Source: Geomonas edaphica (lineage in GTDB: Bacteria > Desulfobacterota > Desulfuromonadia > Geobacterales > Geobacteraceae). From it: a DNA stretch of 64,000 nucleotides. Location of the stretch: assembly GCF_004917075.1 (NCBI RefSeq), contig NZ_SSYB01000005.1, positions 456,633 through 520,632 of the forward strand. Direction: 5' to 3'. Positions 16,712 to 27,719 of the stretch are shown here, piece by piece. Position numbers and translations under genes: made by a program. Each line of letters begins with the position of its first letter. Within the stretch, counting starts at the first letter, position 1. Below the pieces are notes generated by a model that was not told where the DNA came from, made no database searches, and saw nothing but the letters and a program-made list of their open reading frames with translations.

Positions 16712-17623
16712 TCAGGCGAGGAGCTCGCCTACGCAGGGGGTCTTCTCCACGAACGCTTCGGCGGAAAGCTCAGCCTCTCCTTCCATCTGCAGGCGCCGAA
16801 TTTCCAGCAGCCCCGCGCCGGTGCCGACACGCAGCGGCTCTGTAGATACTACGCGACCCGGTTCAGCCGCCCCTTCCACCGGAAGCGCCTGCCAGATGAA
16901 GACCCTGCGTCCGGATAACGTGGTGAAGGCGCCGGGATACGGGTGGGTTACGCCGCGCACCAGGTTGTAGATGCGTTCCGCAGTGAGTCTCCAGTCTATG
17001 CGGCCGTCTTCGGGACGGCGGCCGCCGCAGTAGTTCCCCGCCTTGAGATCCATGGGGATGCGGGGCGCGGTCCCGGCGACAAGCTGCGGCCACGTCCGGC
17101 GCAGCACGGTTACCGCGGCCTCGGTGACCTTTTTGAAGACGTCGAAGGCGGTATCCTCGAAGGCTATCTCCACCGCTTCCTGGTCGACGATCTCGCCTGC
17201 GTCGGGCTTCTCCACCATGTAATGCAGGGTGGCACCGGTTTGCTTCTCGCCGTTTATCACGGCCCAGTTGATCGGTACGCGCCCGCGGTACTTCGGGAGG
17301 TAGGAGCCGTGCAGGTTGAGGGCGCCACGCCGCGCAAGGGAGAGCACCTCCGGCTCGATCATGTTGCGGTAGTAGAAGGAAAGCAGGAAGTCGGGGGCGA
17401 GTGCCGCGACCCTCTCGCGGTTCTCTACGGTGTTGATGCTGCCGGTCACGCAGGGGATGCCGTGGCGCGCCGCGAGCTCCCGCACGCTGTCAAACCAGAT
17501 CTCCTCGTTCGCCGAGTCCTCGTGGCTGAAGACGAGACGGATGTCGGCTCCCTGCCGGATCAGCTCCTCGAGGCAGCGGTAGCCCACGTTATGGTAGGCG
17601 CAGACGACGACCTTATCCTTCAT
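16712..17623 (-). CDS. arnA: UDP-Ara4N formyltransferase (stand-alone N-terminal half of ArnA)
   Basis: The 303-aa protein matches only the formyltransferase half of bifunctional ArnA. It contains the N-x-H-G-S catalytic block (LNLHGSYLPKYRG), DAGEI with the catalytic Asp, and the C-terminal FMT-like domain (AERIYNLVRGVTHPYPGAF). It uses 10-formyl-THF to formylate UDP-Ara4N. The start is MKDKVVVCAYHNVGY at 17623, overlapping the end of arnC by 11 bp. The dehydrogenase half is a separate gene two positions upstream (19725-20765). Confidence 0.88.
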   Translation of the reverse strand: MKDKVVVCAYHNVGYRCLEELIRQGADIRLVFSHEDSANEEIWFDSVRELAARHGIPCVTGSINTVENRERVAALAPDFLLSFYYRNMIEPEVLSLARRGALNLHGSYLPKYRGRVPINWAVINGEKQTGATLHYMVEKPDAGEIVDQEAVEIAFEDTAFDVFKKVTEAAVTVLRRTWPQLVAGTAPRIPMDLKAGNYCGGRRPEDGRIDWRLTAERIYNLVRGVTHPYPGAFTTLSGRRVFIWQALPVEGAAEPGRVVSTEPLRVGTGAGLLEIRRLQMEGEAELSAEAFVEKTPCVGELLA

Positions 17624-18551
17624 CGCTTCCTCCGTGTATCCTGCGCACCACGTAGCGCGGCCTGCGCCGCACCTCCTGGTAGATCCTTCCCACATACTCA
17701 CCGACGATACCTATCCCGAAGATGGTGATGCCTAGGAAGAAGAACAGGATGGCGAAAAGGGTGAAGACACCCTCGACCTCCGCACCGACCAGTAAGCGCC
17801 TGAGGATAAGGAAGGCGGCGAAGGCGACGGCGCCGAGCGAGGTGACGATCCCGGTGAGGGCGAAAAGCTGCAGAGGCACCACCGAGAACCCGGTCATGAG
17901 GTCGAAGTTCAGACGCACCAGCTTGTAGAGCGAGTACTTGCTCTCCCCTTCGCTGCGTTCCGCGTGCGCCACGCTGATCTCGCTTGGGCTGGAGGCGAAG
18001 GTCTGGGCGAGGGCGGGGATGAAGGTGCTCGCCTCGCCGCAGCGGTTGATGTTGTCGACCACGTTACGGTGGTAGGCCCTCAGCATGCAGCCGTAGTCGG
18101 TCATCTTCATGCCGGTCATCTTGCGCGTGGTCATGTTGACCAGGCGCGAAGCGCCTTTGCGGAAGAAGGTGTCCTGGCGCTTCATCCGAATGGTTCCCAC
18201 CACGTCGTGCCCTTTTTCCATCTCGGCCACGAGCTTGGGGATCTCCTCCGGCGGGTTCTGCAGGTCGGCGTCCAGGGTGACCACGATTTCGCCGCGGCTG
18301 ATCTCGAAGGCCGCGAGGATGGCCATGTGCTGACCGAAGTTGCCGTTGAACTCGACCACGCGCACCTCGGGATGGTTCCCCGCCAGGCGCTTGAGTATCT
18401 CCAGAGAACGGTCACGGCTACCGTCGTCGGTGAAGATGATCTCGAAAGGACGTCCCATTCCCTTGAGCACGGGGTAGAGGCGCCCCATCAGGTTTTCCAG
18501 GTTCCCTTCCTCGTTGTAGACGGGAACCACTATGGAGAGGTACGGGATCAT
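17613..18551 (-). CDS. arnC: Undecaprenyl-phosphate Ara4FN transferase
   Basis: The 312-aa GT2 glycosyltransferase begins MIPYLSIVVPVYNEEGNLEN; it has DADLQNPPEEIPKL (DxD metal site) and QDTFFRKGASRL, and two C-terminal membrane segments (about residues 225-285). It moves Ara4FN from UDP to undecaprenyl phosphate. The true start at 18551 overlaps the arnB stop in an ATGA, so upstream in-frame residues belong to a shadow frame. Confidence 0.92.
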   Translation of the reverse strand: MIPYLSIVVPVYNEEGNLENLMGRLYPVLKGMGRPFEIIFTDDGSRDRSLEILKRLAGNHPEVRVVEFNGNFGQHMAILAAFEISRGEIVVTLDADLQNPPEEIPKLVAEMEKGHDVVGTIRMKRQDTFFRKGASRLVNMTTRKMTGMKMTDYGCMLRAYHRNVVDNINRCGEASTFIPALAQTFASSPSEISVAHAERSEGESKYSLYKLVRLNFDLMTGFSVVPLQLFALTGIVTSLGAVAFAAFLILRRLLVGAEVEGVFTLFAILFFFLGITIFGIGIVGEYVGRIYQEVRRRPRYVVRRIHGGSDEG

Positions 18552-19711
18552 TTGCGGTTCCTTGCTATCACGGTCTTCACCGCCTCGACCACGTCGCTTG
18601 CGTCCGCGTCGGTCATCTTCGGGAAGAGCGGCAGCGACAGGATGCGGTCCGAGGCGTAGTCGGCGTTCGGGAGTGAACCTTCCGGCTGGGGCAGGTTGGT
18701 ATGGTACCAGGTATGCTGGTGTACCGCCTTGTAGTGCAGCCCGCTGCCGATGTTGAGCTCCTTCAGTTTCGCCATGAAGCCGTCGCGGTCGATGGACAGG
18801 TACTCGATCTTGACGAGCGGCGTGTAGAGATGCCAGGCATGGCGCTGCTGATACGGGGCGTACGCCGGAAGGCAGAGCTCGGCCACGTCGGCGAAGGCCG
18901 CGTTGTAGAAATGGGCGATCTCGGTGCGCCGGTCGATGAAGCCGTCGAGTTTGGGAAGCTGGTGGATGCCGATGGCGGCCTGGATGTCCATCATGTTGTA
19001 CTTGAAGCCCGGGAGCACGATGTCGTAGTTCGGCGTCCCGCTCGCGGCGAAACGCTTCCACGCCTCGCGGCTCATGCCGTGGAACTTGAGCAGCGACACC
19101 TCTTCGGCAAGAGCCTCGTCAGGAGTGCAGACCATGCCGCCTTCGCCGGTGGTGATGTTCTTGTTCGGGTGGAAGGAGAAGATGGAGATGCTGTCCAGGG
19201 AGCCGATCCTGCGCCCCTTGTACTCGGTCCCGGCGGCGTGGGCCGCGTCCTCGATGACGGTGAGATCGAACTCGCGGGCGAGCTCGAAGATCGGGTCCAT
19301 GTCGCAGGGCTGCCCGGCGAAGTGCACCGGGATGATGGCCCTGGTGCGGGGGGTGATCTTCTCGCGCACCTTTGTCACGTCCAGGTTGAGGGTCCCCGGC
19401 TCGATGTCCACGAGGACCGGCTTCAGACCGCACAGCACGCAGATGCTCACCGTGGAGGCGAATGTCATCGGCGTCGTGATGACCTCGTCCCCCTCCTGGA
19501 ACTTGAGTGCCAGCAGGGCGAGGTGAAGCCCCGCCGTGGCAGACGAGAGGGGGACCGCGAACGGCGCGCCGACATAGGAGCGGAACTGCTCCTCGAAGCG
19601 TTTTACTTTCGGGCCGGTGGTGATCCAGCCGGATTTTAGGGAATCGACCACCTCGGCGATCTCTGCGTCGTCGATGGTCGGAGTGGAAAAGGGCAGAAAC
19701 TCGCTGCGCAC
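18548..19711 (-). CDS. arnB: UDP-4-amino-4-deoxy-L-arabinose aminotransferase
   Basis: This 387-aa DegT/DnrJ/EryC1 PLP enzyme converts UDP-4-ketopentose to UDP-L-Ara4N with glutamate. The cofactor aspartate lies in IEDAAHAAG, and the Schiff-base lysine in FSFHPNKNITTGEGG. The N-terminus (LPFSTPTIDDAEIAEVVDSL) is typical. It lies 13 bp downstream of the dehydrogenase gene and overlaps arnC by 4 bp. Confidence 0.94.
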   Translation of the reverse strand: MRSEFLPFSTPTIDDAEIAEVVDSLKSGWITTGPKVKRFEEQFRSYVGAPFAVPLSSATAGLHLALLALKFQEGDEVITTPMTFASTVSICVLCGLKPVLVDIEPGTLNLDVTKVREKITPRTRAIIPVHFAGQPCDMDPIFELAREFDLTVIEDAAHAAGTEYKGRRIGSLDSISIFSFHPNKNITTGEGGMVCTPDEALAEEVSLLKFHGMSREAWKRFAASGTPNYDIVLPGFKYNMMDIQAAIGIHQLPKLDGFIDRRTEIAHFYNAAFADVAELCLPAYAPYQQRHAWHLYTPLVKIEYLSIDRDGFMAKLKELNIGSGLHYKAVHQHTWYHTNLPQPEGSLPNADYASDRILSLPLFPKMTDADASDVVEAVKTVIARNRK

Positions 19712-19724
19712 GTGGCCTCCGGAA

Positions 19725-20765
19725 TTACAAAAGGTGCTGGATGGTTTCCCGCTGCTCGATCAGGTAGAAGTCGAGGGTTTGTCTCAAGGCGTCTTCCACG
19801 GAGGTGGACGGCTCCCATCCAAGGCGCTGCTTCGCGTTCTTCACCGAGGGGACCCTGTTCAGCATGTCCTGGTATCCCTTGCCGTAGAACTCGGCGGAGG
19901 TCACCTCGATGATGCGGCACGCTTTCGCCCTCTCCTCGTAACCGGGATACTGCCCTACCAGTTCGAGCAGCTTTTCGGCCAGTTCCTTGACGGACAGGTC
20001 GTTGTCAGGGTTACCGATGTTGAAGATACCGGCATCGGCACAGCCGTCGCGGTTCTCGATGATGCGCATGAGGCAGTCGATCCCGTCCTCGAGGTAGGTG
20101 AAGGAGCGGCGCTGTTCGCCGCCGTCAACGAGCTGGATCGGCTCGCCGGCCAGGATGTTGTAGAGGAATTGGGTCAGGACGCGGGAGCTCCCTTCCTTCG
20201 CGGTGCTGATCGAGTCGAGCTTCGGGCCGATCCAGTTGAAGGGACGGAACAGGGTGTAGCGCAGCCCCTCGTGGGCGCCGTAGGCGTAGATGACGCGGTC
20301 GAGCATCTGTTTCGCGCAGGAGTAGATCCAGCGTTCCTTGTTGATCGGCCCCAGCATGAGCGGGGAAGTTTCCTCGTCGAACTCGCGGTCCGGGCTCATG
20401 CCGTAGACCTCCGAGGTGGAGGGGAAGATGATGCGCTTGTTGTACTTCGCGCACTGACGGATCACCTTGAGGTTCTCCTCGAAGTCGAGTTCGAAGACCC
20501 GCAGCGGGTCCTTCACGTAGGTGACGGGTGTGGCGATGGCGACCAACGGCAGCACCACGTCGCACTTCTTGATGTTGTACTCGATCCACTCCTTATTGAT
20601 GGTGATGTCGCCTTCTAAGAAATGGAAGCGCGGGTGCCCCATGGAACGCTCAAGTTTGTCGCATGCCATGTCGAGGCCGTAAACCTCCCAGTCCGTGGTG
20701 GTGAGAATACGGTGGGTGAGGGCGTTGCCGATGAAGCCGTTCACTCCGAGGATCAGTACCTTCAT
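19725..20765 (-). CDS. arnA: UDP-glucuronate decarboxylase (stand-alone C-terminal half of ArnA)
   Basis: The 346-aa short-chain dehydrogenase matches the ArnA C-terminal domain. It has the NAD-binding GVNGFIG near the N-terminus, PSTSEVYGM, and the catalytic YxxxK (YSCAKQ). It oxidises and decarboxylates UDP-glucuronate to UDP-4-ketopentose. In enterobacteria this is fused to the formyltransferase; here it is separate and precedes arnB. Confidence 0.9.
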   Translation of the reverse strand: MKVLILGVNGFIGNALTHRILTTTDWEVYGLDMACDKLERSMGHPRFHFLEGDITINKEWIEYNIKKCDVVLPLVAIATPVTYVKDPLRVFELDFEENLKVIRQCAKYNKRIIFPSTSEVYGMSPDREFDEETSPLMLGPINKERWIYSCAKQMLDRVIYAYGAHEGLRYTLFRPFNWIGPKLDSISTAKEGSSRVLTQFLYNILAGEPIQLVDGGEQRRSFTYLEDGIDCLMRIIENRDGCADAGIFNIGNPDNDLSVKELAEKLLELVGQYPGYEERAKACRIIEVTSAEFYGKGYQDMLNRVPSVKNAKQRLGWEPSTSVEDALRQTLDFYLIEQRETIQHLL

Positions 20766-20821
20766 ATCTTTCTCCTTTGCTGCTGATAACGCTCAAACAA
20801 CCGTTTCAGCGGCCTGCTGGT

Positions 20822-22483
20822 TCATCTATTGGTTATAAGGCAATGCTTAGAGCTTTGCCAGAGGATGCGCGGGGGGGGCGTGCCGGCTTGGGCAAGCTCG
20901 GGGATATACTGCTGCAGTACCATCGCGTACACCGGCCGTGTTCCGCTCCACAGTGCAAGGAACTGCGGCTTATCAAGGAACCAGGCGGACTGGTCGCCGA
21001 TCTTACTGCCGAATTCGATTTCGCCCGGGCCGCCGAAGATCACCACGCGGCGTGCGGAGTAGAAGGAGAGTCCTTGGCGCAGTCCCTGGCTGACGACCAC
21101 CGCATCGGGGCCGGCTACCCTTTTCACGATTTCACCCGGCTCCCAATATGATTTGCGCTCCACGAAGAGCGGGTAGACGAAGTGGGGCGCGGTAAGGAAA
21201 AGGAGGATCGAGCCGAGCAGCAGAGCACTGAAAAGTCCGCGCGGGTCCTGGCGAAGAGCGGCACCGACGGAAAAGGCCCCCTGCAGGAGGAGGATCGAGC
21301 CAATGACGATCCCGCCAACCGGGGCGACGAGCGGCCTGTGGGCGACCAGTGGGTAAATCATGGCGCCTAAGCCGAGCAGGACAAGGAGCCAGCCGAAGAC
21401 GAGCGCGGGGCGGCGCAGGGGGCGGAACTCGCCGCTCAGCGCCTTGTCGAACAGCGCGGCGATCAGTATGGCAAGCGCCGGGTAGACCGGCAGGATGTAG
21501 GCCGGCAGTTTCGAGTTCGACTTGGAAAAGAACACGAAGATGATGATGGCCCACAGCGCGAGGTACAGACGGGATTCGCCGCCCGGGAGGGAACGATCGC
21601 GCCAGAAGCCGCGCAGCGCGGACGGAATGAAGAAGGACCACGGGATCATGAAGCCGAACAGGATCGGTATGAAGTACCAGAACGGCTCGTAGCGGTGGTG
21701 CACCTTGGTCAGGAAGCGTTCGAAATGCTCGTGGATGAAGAAGAAATGGAAGAATTCCGGGTTGCGCTGGCACACCATCACGAACCACGGGGCGGCGACC
21801 GCCAGGAAAAGTAGGATGCCGGTGGGAAGGCGCATCTCCTTCAGGATGCGCCAGCGCCGGGTCAGCGCGATGTGCCAGAAGATCACCGCGCCGGGGAGTA
21901 CAATGCCGATCAGTCCCTTCGCCAGGACGGCCAGTGCGGCGAAAAGATAGAAGAGGTAGTAGTAGCCCGGCCTTGGGCGGTCGGCATCCCTGGCGGCAAG
22001 GATGTAGCTGCCAAGGGCCACGGTCATGGTGAAAGTGAGCGGGATGTCGGTTATGTTCACCCGACTCTGGATCAGGAAGCCGGTGCAGCCCCCGAGGATC
22101 AGCGCGCTCAGCATTCCGATACGGCGCCCGAAGAGCTCACGTCCGAGATGATAGCTGAAAAGCACAGTGCCGAGCCCGCTCAGTGCGCAGGCAAGACGGG
22201 CGGCGAATTCGTTGATGCCGAACAAACTGAAGGAAAGGGCGTTCAGCCAGTAAAGAAGCACCGGCTTTTCGAAGTACTTGACGTAGTTCAGTAGCGGCGT
22301 GATCAGGTCGCCACGCTCGAGCATCTCCCGTGGAATCTCCGCGTAGCGGGCCTCGTCGGGGTCTACGAGCGGAAAATGGCCGAGTAACTGCAGGAACAGT
22401 ACACCGAAAAGAAGGGTAAGTATCAGGAGGTCGCGGCGGCGCGATGCGTGGGGGCGGGTCACGAAGTCCAGCGGAATCTGCAT
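20822..22483 (-). CDS. arnT: Lipid A L-Ara4N transferase
   Basis: The 553-aa GT-C enzyme has the DPDEARYAEIPREML motif after the first membrane helix and about a dozen hydrophobic segments, as in the PMT/ArnT family (GT83). It transfers L-Ara4N from undecaprenyl phosphate to lipid A at the periplasmic face, reducing its negative charge and cationic-peptide binding. I chose the ATG at 22483 (ggag 9 bp upstream); a TTG at 22498 would add five residues. It is the first gene of the arn operon; the gap to the next gene is 56 bp. Confidence 0.88.
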   Translation of the reverse strand: MQIPLDFVTRPHASRRRDLLILTLLFGVLFLQLLGHFPLVDPDEARYAEIPREMLERGDLITPLLNYVKYFEKPVLLYWLNALSFSLFGINEFAARLACALSGLGTVLFSYHLGRELFGRRIGMLSALILGGCTGFLIQSRVNITDIPLTFTMTVALGSYILAARDADRPRPGYYYLFYLFAALAVLAKGLIGIVLPGAVIFWHIALTRRWRILKEMRLPTGILLFLAVAAPWFVMVCQRNPEFFHFFFIHEHFERFLTKVHHRYEPFWYFIPILFGFMIPWSFFIPSALRGFWRDRSLPGGESRLYLALWAIIIFVFFSKSNSKLPAYILPVYPALAILIAALFDKALSGEFRPLRRPALVFGWLLVLLGLGAMIYPLVAHRPLVAPVGGIVIGSILLLQGAFSVGAALRQDPRGLFSALLLGSILLFLTAPHFVYPLFVERKSYWEPGEIVKRVAGPDAVVVSQGLRQGLSFYSARRVVIFGGPGEIEFGSKIGDQSAWFLDKPQFLALWSGTRPVYAMVLQQYIPELAQAGTPPPRILWQSSKHCLITNR

Positions 22484-22520
22484 GTGGTACAACTCCAATG
22501 AATACAGTCATTCACGGTGA

Positions 22521-22530
22521 CCACGCGTGG
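22521..22530. promoter_or_regulatory. 10-bp palindrome in the arnT leader
   Basis: ccacgcgtgg is a perfect palindrome about 38 bp upstream of the arnT start codon. It is a possible operator; no factor is assigned. Confidence 0.25.
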
Positions 22531-22546
22531 CATCCCCGAGCATGTC

Positions 22547-22575
22547 AATATAGGAAAGTTTCTATTACCTGAAAA
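22547..22575 (-). promoter_or_regulatory. Candidate promoter of the arn operon
   Basis: On the minus strand TTTTCA, a 17-bp spacer and TATATT lie about 70 bp upstream of arnT. The -35 match is weak. Confidence 0.3.
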
Positions 22576-22704
22576 TGACATCAACATTACAATCCCGTCA
22601 TCTAGGGCGGTGCGTCGTCCGCTTGCCAGGGGGACAGTAGAACAGAGCGGCATCGCGCCGCTCGCTTGAGGTGTCGGCGGCGCGGCGCTGTCTGTGTTCA
22701 CGGG

Positions 22705-23679
22705 TCACTCTGTAAGTAGTATGGTTGAGCCGGTGGTTCTGCGGCTCTCCAGGTCCTGGTGTGCCCGCGGCGCGTCGTACAGGGGGTACTGTTGGTTGAT
22801 CTCAATCTTTACGGCGCCGGAGGTCACTACGCCGAAGAGCTCAGCGGCGGCTTCTTCGAGGTCCGAGCGCTGTGCGATGTAGGTGGCGAGGGTAGGGCGG
22901 GTGACGTAGAGTGAGCCCAACTGGGAGAGCAGCAGCAGGTCAAGCGGCGGAACGGGCCCCGAGGCGTTGCCGAAAGAGACCATCAGCCCGCGGGGGCGCA
23001 GTGACTTGAGTGAGGTCTCGAAGGTGTCCTTGCCGACGGAGTCATACACGACCGCGGCGCCTGCGCCGCCCGTGATCGCCTGCATGCGCTCGAGGATGTT
23101 TTCTCTCCGGTAGTCGATGCAGAAATCGGCGCCGTTTTGCCGCGCGAGCTCGCACTTCGCTTCCGACCCGGCCGTGCCGATCACCTTCGCCCCCAGCATC
23201 CTCAGCCATTGGCAGGCGATGGTCCCGACGCCGCCTGCTGCTGCGTGGAATACCACCGTGTCACCGGCCTCTACACGGTAGGTCCTGCGGATCAGGTACT
23301 GGACGGTGAGCCCCTTGAGCATCATGGCTGCCGCCTGCTCAAAAGATATGTTGTCAGGAAGGAGGCAAAGCCGCTCCGCCTTCATGTTGCGCACCTCGCA
23401 GTACGCCCCCATAACGCCTGCGTAGGCGACGCGGTCACCGGGTTTGACGAGCGTCACCCCGGCCCCGACGGCCTCGACGATGCCGGCGCCTTCGTTGCCG
23501 GCTATGGACGGCAGAGGCACCTTGTAAAGACCGCTGCGCTGGTAGACGTCCACGAAGTTCACCCCGACGGCCTTGTGGCGGATGCGCGCCTCTCCAGGTC
23601 CCGGCTCCGGCACCTCGACATCCATCCACTTCATCACCTCAGGACCTCCGAACTGTTCAAAGCATATAGCTTTGGGCAT
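22705..23679 (-). CDS. Zinc-independent quinone oxidoreductase (MDR family)
   Basis: This 324-aa NADPH-dependent oxidoreductase begins MPKAICFEQFGGPEVMKW. It has the quinone-reductase-type GVNFVDVYQRSGLY block and the Rossmann motif AAAGGVGTIACQWL; the structural-zinc cysteines of alcohol dehydrogenases are not evident. Probable role: one-electron reduction of quinones or related carbonyls in the cytosol. The second of two adjacent ATGs (23679) lies 5 bp from aggagg and is preferred. Confidence 0.85.
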   Translation of the reverse strand: MPKAICFEQFGGPEVMKWMDVEVPEPGPGEARIRHKAVGVNFVDVYQRSGLYKVPLPSIAGNEGAGIVEAVGAGVTLVKPGDRVAYAGVMGAYCEVRNMKAERLCLLPDNISFEQAAAMMLKGLTVQYLIRRTYRVEAGDTVVFHAAAGGVGTIACQWLRMLGAKVIGTAGSEAKCELARQNGADFCIDYRRENILERMQAITGGAGAAVVYDSVGKDTFETSLKSLRPRGLMVSFGNASGPVPPLDLLLLSQLGSLYVTRPTLATYIAQRSDLEEAAAELFGVVTSGAVKIEINQQYPLYDAPRAHQDLESRRTTGSTILLTE

Positions 23680-23777
23680 CATTGCCTCCTTTTGATATGC
23701 GATGTCTAGTGCGTCAATGATGACCCCGCCATCAGAAAAGCCTCCGACCGTTGCCGTCGAGGGACTCGGTCCACGCA

Positions 23778-23808
23778 AAAAGGCCGCCCCGCGGAAGGGT
23801 GGCCTTTT
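23778..23808. terminator. Bidirectional hairpin after the 63-aa gene
   Basis: aaaaggccgccc pairs with gggtggcctttt (one G-T), with A and T runs on opposite sides. It lies about 80 bp past the stop of the leftward 63-aa gene. Confidence 0.75.
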
Positions 23809-23886
23809 ATCTTTATGCTTGCTGCCACGGAGGCGGCCGGAGGCGCGAAAGCTCGTGTTGCTGCCGGTCGCCCCCGTGACAATGGG

Positions 23887-24078
23887 TTACGAAACCATTT
23901 CGCAGTCGTCCTCAGGCCAGCTGTCGAGGCTGCCGTCGGAAAGTTCCACCTGGACGGTGTCCCCCTCGATGGTGCAGCCGTAGCTCAGACCGGTTTCGCC
24001 GGTCTTCTTGTTACGCACCTGTACCCGCTGCTCCTTTCTTTCCGTGGTATCACAAATCTCCGAATGTACCCGTTTCAT
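23887..24078 (-). CDS. Small hypothetical protein, 63 aa
   Basis: The acidic 63-aa product (MKRVHSEICDTTERKEQRVQ...) has an aggagg site 5 bp upstream and its own terminator, so it is likely a real gene. It contains two cysteines (positions about 9 and 35) and a predicted beta-rich middle (VQVRNKKTGETG, TVQVELSDGSLDSWPEDD). No family is recognised. The gap to the upstream pckA stop is 53 bp on the same strand. Confidence 0.6.
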   Translation of the reverse strand: MKRVHSEICDTTERKEQRVQVRNKKTGETGLSYGCTIEGDTVQVELSDGSLDSWPEDDCEMVS

Positions 24079-24131
24079 GGTAGCCTCCTGAGTCGTTGTT
24101 CTAATGATAGCAACGTCGAAGCGCTATGCAA

Positions 24132-25721
<1,590 letters not shown>

Positions 25722-25758
25722 TGCTCCCTCCTTCTCATTGGATCTGCGACAAGATTAA

Positions 25759-25786
25759 AAGATAACAGGGGCAGGTCTGTTTGCAA
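25759..25786 (-). promoter_or_regulatory. Candidate promoter of pckA
   Basis: On the minus strand TTGCAA, a 16-bp spacer and TATCTT lie about 40-65 bp upstream of the GTG. Confidence 0.4.
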
Positions 25787-25803
25787 CCTGGGCGGCAATG
25801 AGA

Positions 25804-25833
25804 AAGGGCCCCGGTCTTTCGACCGGGGCCCTT
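25804..25833. terminator. Terminator of pckG
   Basis: A perfect 13-bp stem, aagggccccggtc / gaccggggccctt, with a tttc loop. Confidence 0.8.
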
Positions 25834-25859
25834 CGTTGTTGCATCGGTTTTTCAACGCG

Positions 25860-27719
25860 TTAGTCGTTGAAGCCTTCCTCCGGGGTCAGCGGGTTGAACT
25901 GCTCCCAGTGCTCCGGGGAGCGCCACAGGCCGGAAAGGATCATCTCGCGGATGTGGAGGAACTCCTTCGGGAGGCGGTCGTACATCTTCACGAAGAGCTC
26001 CTCGTGGGAGAGGATCTCCTCCTTCCAGACGTCACGGTCGATGGACATGAGCTCGTGGTACTGCTCGCGGGAGACGTCGTTCAGGCCGGTCCAGTCGATG
26101 TCCTCGTAGCGCGGCATCCAGCCGAGCGGGCTCTCAACGGAGGCGCCGCGGCCGTTGGCGCGGTCGGCGATCCACTTCAAAACGCGCATGTTCTCGCCGA
26201 AGCCCGGCCAGAGGAACTTGCCGTTGGCGTCTTTTCTGAACCAGTTGACGGAGAAGATGCGCGGCGGGTTCGGGGTGGTGCGACCGACCTGCAGCCAGTG
26301 GTTGAAGTAGTCCGCCACGTGGTAGCCGGTGAACGGCAGCATCGCGAACGGGTCGCGGCGCACGTTGCCGATGGCGCCGACCGCGGCAGCGGTGGTCTCG
26401 CTACCCATGGTGGCGGCCAAGTACACGCCGTAGCTCCAGTTGAAGGCCTGGTACACGAGCGGGATCACGTTGTTGCGGCGGCCGCCGAACACGAACGCCT
26501 TCATCGGCACGCCCTTCGGGTCTTCCCACGCGGGGTCGATGGAGGGGCACTGGGAAGCCGGGGAGGTGAAGCGGGAGTTCGGGTGCGCGGCGTTCCTGCC
26601 GCACCCTGCGGTCCACGCGTTGCCCTGCCAGTCGGTGAGCTTCGCGGGGGCCTCGTCGGTCATCCCTTCCCACCAGACGTCGCCGTCTTCGGTGAGTGCG
26701 ACGTTGGTGAAGATGGTGTTCTTCGCGCAGGAGTGCATCGCGTTCGGGTTGGACTTGAACGAGGTGCCCGGGGCCACGCCGAAGAAGCCCGCTTCCGGGT
26801 TGATGGCGTAGAGCTGGCCGTCGGGGCCGGGCTTGATCCAGGCGATGTCGTCGCCGACGGTGGAGATCTTGTAGCCGCTCTGCTTGAAGTGGTCGGGCGG
26901 GACCAGCATGGAGAGGTTGGTCTTGCCGCAGGCGCTCGGGAAGGCGGCGCCCAGGTAGGTCTTCTCCCCTTCCGGGGTCTCGATGCCGAGGATCAGCATG
27001 TGCTCCGCGAGCCACCCTTCGTCCTTGGCGATCTTGGAGGCGATCCTCAGGGCAAGGCATTTCTTGCCGAGAAGGGCGTTGCCGCCGTAGCCGGAACCGA
27101 AGGACCAGATGGAGCGCTCCTCCGGGAAGTGAACGATGTACTTCTCTTTGTTGCACGGCCAGGGCACGTCTTTCTGGCCCGCGGCGAGCGGTGCGCCGAC
27201 GGAGTGGAGGCAGGGGACGAACTCGCCGTTCTCACCCAGGATGTCGATGACCTTCTTGCCCATGCGGGTCATGATCTTCATGTTGACCGCGACGTAGGCG
27301 GAGTCGGAGATCTCAACGCCGATCTTGGCGATGTTGGAGCCCAAGGGACCCATGGAGAAGGGGATGACGTACATGGTGCGACCCTTCATGCAGCCGGTGA
27401 AGAGGCCGGTCAGGGTCTTCTTCATCTCTTTCGGGGGCGTCCAGTTGTTGGTCGGGCCTGCGTCCTGTTTCGCGATGGAGCAGATGAAGGTGCGGTCTTC
27501 GACGCGTGCGACGTCGCCGGGGTCGGACCAAGCGAGGTAGCTGTTCGGACGCTTCTCCGGGTTCAGCTTCTTGAAGGTGCCCCCCTTGACGAGCTGCTCG
27601 CAGAGGCTGTCGTACTCCGCCTCGCTGCCGTCACACCAGTGGATCTGGTCCGGCTGGCACATCTCTGCCACTTCCTTCACCCAGGCCAGCAGTTGCTTGT
27701 TCTTTACTTCGTAACTCAT
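25860..27719 (-). CDS. pckG: Phosphoenolpyruvate carboxykinase (GTP)
   Basis: This 619-aa GTP-type PEPCK is unrelated in fold detail to PckA but catalyses the same reaction. It has the P-loop [12 protein letters not shown] with the reactive cysteine, the metal/kinase-2 segment [11 protein letters not shown], and [16 protein letters not shown]. Two in-frame starts both have strong sites: ATG at 27719 (aggaggg) and ATG at 27800 (aaggagggt), the latter adding 27 residues ([20 protein letters not shown]...). Alignment of KNKQLLAWV with other family members fits the shorter form, so I give 27719. Confidence 0.95.
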   Translation of the reverse strand: MSYEVKNKQLLAWVKEVAEMCQPDQIHWCDGSEAEYDSLCEQLVKGGTFKKLNPEKRPNSYLAWSDPGDVARVEDRTFICSIAKQDAGPTNNWTPPKEMKKTLTGLFTGCMKGRTMYVIPFSMGPLGSNIAKIGVEISDSAYVAVNMKIMTRMGKKVIDILGENGEFVPCLHSVGAPLAAGQKDVPWPCNKEKYIVHFPEERSIWSFGSGYGGNALLGKKCLALRIASKIAKDEGWLAEHMLILGIETPEGEKTYLGAAFPSACGKTNLSMLVPPDHFKQSGYKISTVGDDIAWIKPGPDGQLYAINPEAGFFGVAPGTSFKSNPNAMHSCAKNTIFTNVALTEDGDVWWEGMTDEAPAKLTDWQGNAWTAGCGRNAAHPNSRFTSPASQCPSIDPAWEDPKGVPMKAFVFGGRRNNVIPLVYQAFNWSYGVYLAATMGSETTAAAVGAIGNVRRDPFAMLPFTGYHVADYFNHWLQVGRTTPNPPRIFSVNWFRKDANGKFLWPGFGENMRVLKWIADRANGRGASVESPLGWMPRYEDIDWTGLNDVSREQYHELMSIDRDVWKEEILSHEELFVKMYDRLPKEFLHIREMILSGLWRSPEHWEQFNPLTPEEGFND

